Shown: piece after piece, positions 14,094 to 15,049 of the stretch
Numbering within the stretch: the first letter of the stretch is position 1
Layout of the letters: every line of letters begins with the position of its first letter
Assembly: GCA_964370075.1 (NCBI GenBank)
Contig: CAYJHC010000046.1
Span: forward strand, 1-15,049
DNA from: CAYJHC01 sp964370075
GTDB taxonomy: Bacteria; Bacillota; Clostridia; Peptostreptococcales; Anaerovoracaceae
Direction of reading: 5' to 3'
DNA: 15,049 nucleotides
The notes under the pieces: model-generated
What the model was told of the DNA's origin: nothing
The model's input: the letters and a program-made list of their open reading frames with translations, nothing else
The model's database searches: none
Position numbers and translations under genes: made by a program

Positions 14094-14702
14094 ATGGGAA
14101 AAGTAATTCTATACACTAGACAATCTGATAAAACTTTGGAACAGCTTAATGAAAAAGGGCGCTTTTATCCTACCAAATCAAAGGTATCTGATTACTTTGG
14201 CGAAATTGTTAATGAACACATATTGGGCTGCTACAGTTGGTTAGCCAACGAACTTGAAACTAGACTCTCCAAGCCAGCATATGCAGAGCTACCAATTTGG
14301 TGCGCCATAAGGAAAGAAGATTCCTTTCTGCCTATTCCTGGCACAGTTCTTTATGTATTAGCTGTCGAAGAGGAAGATTTAATATACTTCGACGATTTAA
14401 AATGGGACTATACACTAAATCACATGTATCTACCTAAAAGTAAGGAGGATGACAAAAATTTCAAGAAACACCTATCAAAATTAGGTTTGAAAGGCAGCTA
14501 TGAAATTTTCGAGCCTATGTATAGAGGAAGGCTCCCAAAGGAAGAAAAACAAGTTCGAGAAAGTTGGAAACGAATTTTCGATATAGACGATTTTGGTTCC
14601 CCTCTAGTAAGGGCCTTTCTTTGGGAAATTAATGAGTCTCAAGTTCTTCAGATCATTCAAGAAGGAGAAGAGAATTTAATTAAAGAGTCCATTGATAAGT
14701 AG
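14094..14702 (+). CDS. DUF3841 domain-containing protein
   Basis: A 202-aa cytoplasmic protein of the DUF3841 family, found mainly in Firmicutes and of unknown function. Family-like segments: VILYTRQSDKTLEQLNEKG (residues 4-22), YSWLANELETRLSKP (47-61), LPIWCAI (66-72), VLYVLAVEEEDLIYFDDLKWDYTLN (85-109, matching the family's 'lleievpdeevLlsdfd.Wh.vLN' pattern) and YLP after it. The open frame extends 22 codons upstream, but AAGGAGG just before the ATG at 14094 settles the start. There is no signal peptide or membrane segment. It has its own promoter, divergent from the AraC-type gene, and is followed by a long hairpin. Nothing in the context reveals its job. Confidence 0.8.
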   Translation: MGKVILYTRQSDKTLEQLNEKGRFYPTKSKVSDYFGEIVNEHILGCYSWLANELETRLSKPAYAELPIWCAIRKEDSFLPIPGTVLYVLAVEEEDLIYFDDLKWDYTLNHMYLPKSKEDDKNFKKHLSKLGLKGSYEIFEPMYRGRLPKEEKQVRESWKRIFDIDDFGSPLVRAFLWEINESQVLQIIQEGEENLIKESIDK

Positions 14703-14820
14703 GCTTTAAAAATCAACTATAAAAAGAAGTAAGCTCTTAATAATTATCTTACGCATATTAAGTCAGTCTTTATTGATAATCATTCTTTTCACAACCATAG
14801 GCTAAGCAAAACAAAGAACA

Positions 14821-14869
14821 AAGAAGTGAACCTAAGCTTATCTTTTTAAGTTTCTTAGATTCACTTCTT
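14821..14869. terminator. Long bidirectional terminator hairpin
   Basis: AAGAAGTGAA (14821-14830) pairs with TTCACTTCTT (14860-14869). After one mismatch CTAAG (14832-14836) pairs with CTTAG (14854-14858), and inside that CTTA (14837-14840) pairs with TAAG (14847-14850). On the minus strand the stem runs into a T-rich tract (TTTGTTCTTTG), so it best serves the CoA-transferase gene; it may also stop the DUF3841 transcript. Confidence 0.7.
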
Positions 14870-14904
14870 AATATTTATTCACATTGGTATGCTATTTGCA
14901 AATT

Positions 14905-15049
14905 TTAGCCTTCCATAGCCTTTAAATCTGGACTTATTAAAAGTGTAGCGCCTGTAGCTTCTTTTACCTGTTCCACTGTAAAGTCTGGATGTAATTCTGT
15001 TAGTACTAAACCTTCTTCCTTTACTTCCATTACTCCCATTTCTGTAACT
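14905..15049 (-). CDS. CoA-transferase subunit B, C-terminal end (cut by window edge)
   Basis: The last 47 residues of a protein whose start lies beyond 15049. VTEMGVMEVKEEGLVLTELH, then PDFTVEQVKEATGATLLIS, matches the conserved end of the beta subunit of 3-oxoacid / butyrate-acetoacetate type CoA-transferases (AtoA/ScoB/CtfB-like: 'elGVfev..eGl.L.eiapg.t.eev...T.a.l'). These enzymes move CoA between short-chain acids such as acetate, butyrate and acetoacetate in the cytoplasm. Subunit A should lie upstream on the minus strand, outside the window. Which acids are used cannot be told from this fragment. A terminator hairpin follows at 14821-14869. Confidence 0.85.
   Translation of the reverse strand, partial: VTEMGVMEVKEEGLVLTELHPDFTVEQVKEATGATLLISPDLKAMEG

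Noticed and set aside
14772..14790. Fur-box-like sequence GATAATCATTCTT
   Set aside because: Only a half-match to the consensus, far from any start codon and in AT-rich DNA.

Overview
The window is AT-rich (roughly one third G+C by eye) and compact, with strong AGGAGG-type ribosome binding sites, extended -10 promoters and Firmicutes-type proteins: Xpt, GH25 muramidase, DUF1292, DUF3841, a BMP lipoprotein and a ferredoxin-tailed aldo/keto reductase. Several likely Fe-S proteins and a CoA-transferase subunit point to an anaerobic, amino-acid- or organic-acid-fermenting low-GC Firmicute of the Clostridia/Tissierellia kind. I cannot name a genus. I see no rRNA, tRNA, CRISPR array, transposase or phage gene.

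Left block (1-3574, all minus strand): a nucleobase/nucleoside uptake and salvage group. In transcription order it holds a DUF523/TudS-type Fe-S protein, xanthine phosphoribosyltransferase, a BMP-family lipoprotein and the ATPase of its ABC importer (cut by the left edge). The untranslated leaders before xpt and before the lipoprotein gene are long and have pairing potential, but neither fits the purine riboswitch consensus.

Middle block (3575-9135): a membrane-anchored GH25 muramidase is expressed divergently from tudS through an overlapping two-way promoter. Next come a COG2509-type FAD protein (minus), a 54-aa two-helix membrane protein (plus), a DUF1292 protein (minus), a 385-aa protein of unknown family (minus), and a class-C beta-lactamase-fold serine hydrolase (minus) whose 3' end overlaps the start of the unknown gene.

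Right block (9136-15049): an aldo/keto reductase with a C-terminal pair of ferredoxin-type Cys clusters (plus) converges on a saccharopine-dehydrogenase-like gene (minus). Upstream of the latter lies an AraC-family regulator (minus) whose C-terminal third looks like the trailing beta-sandwich of a GH39 glycosidase without its catalytic barrel. Two near-identical 15-bp direct repeats exactly 21 bp apart, upstream of the dehydrogenase gene, are candidate regulator sites. A DUF3841 gene (plus) and the C-terminus of a CoA-transferase subunit B (minus, cut by the right edge) close the window.

No obviously new multi-gene system is visible. The best leads are the AraC/GH39-remnant regulator with its possible sites, the 385-aa unknown coupled to the serine hydrolase, the mutually exclusive hairpins before the BMP gene, and a possible frameshifted small gene at 4448-4574.
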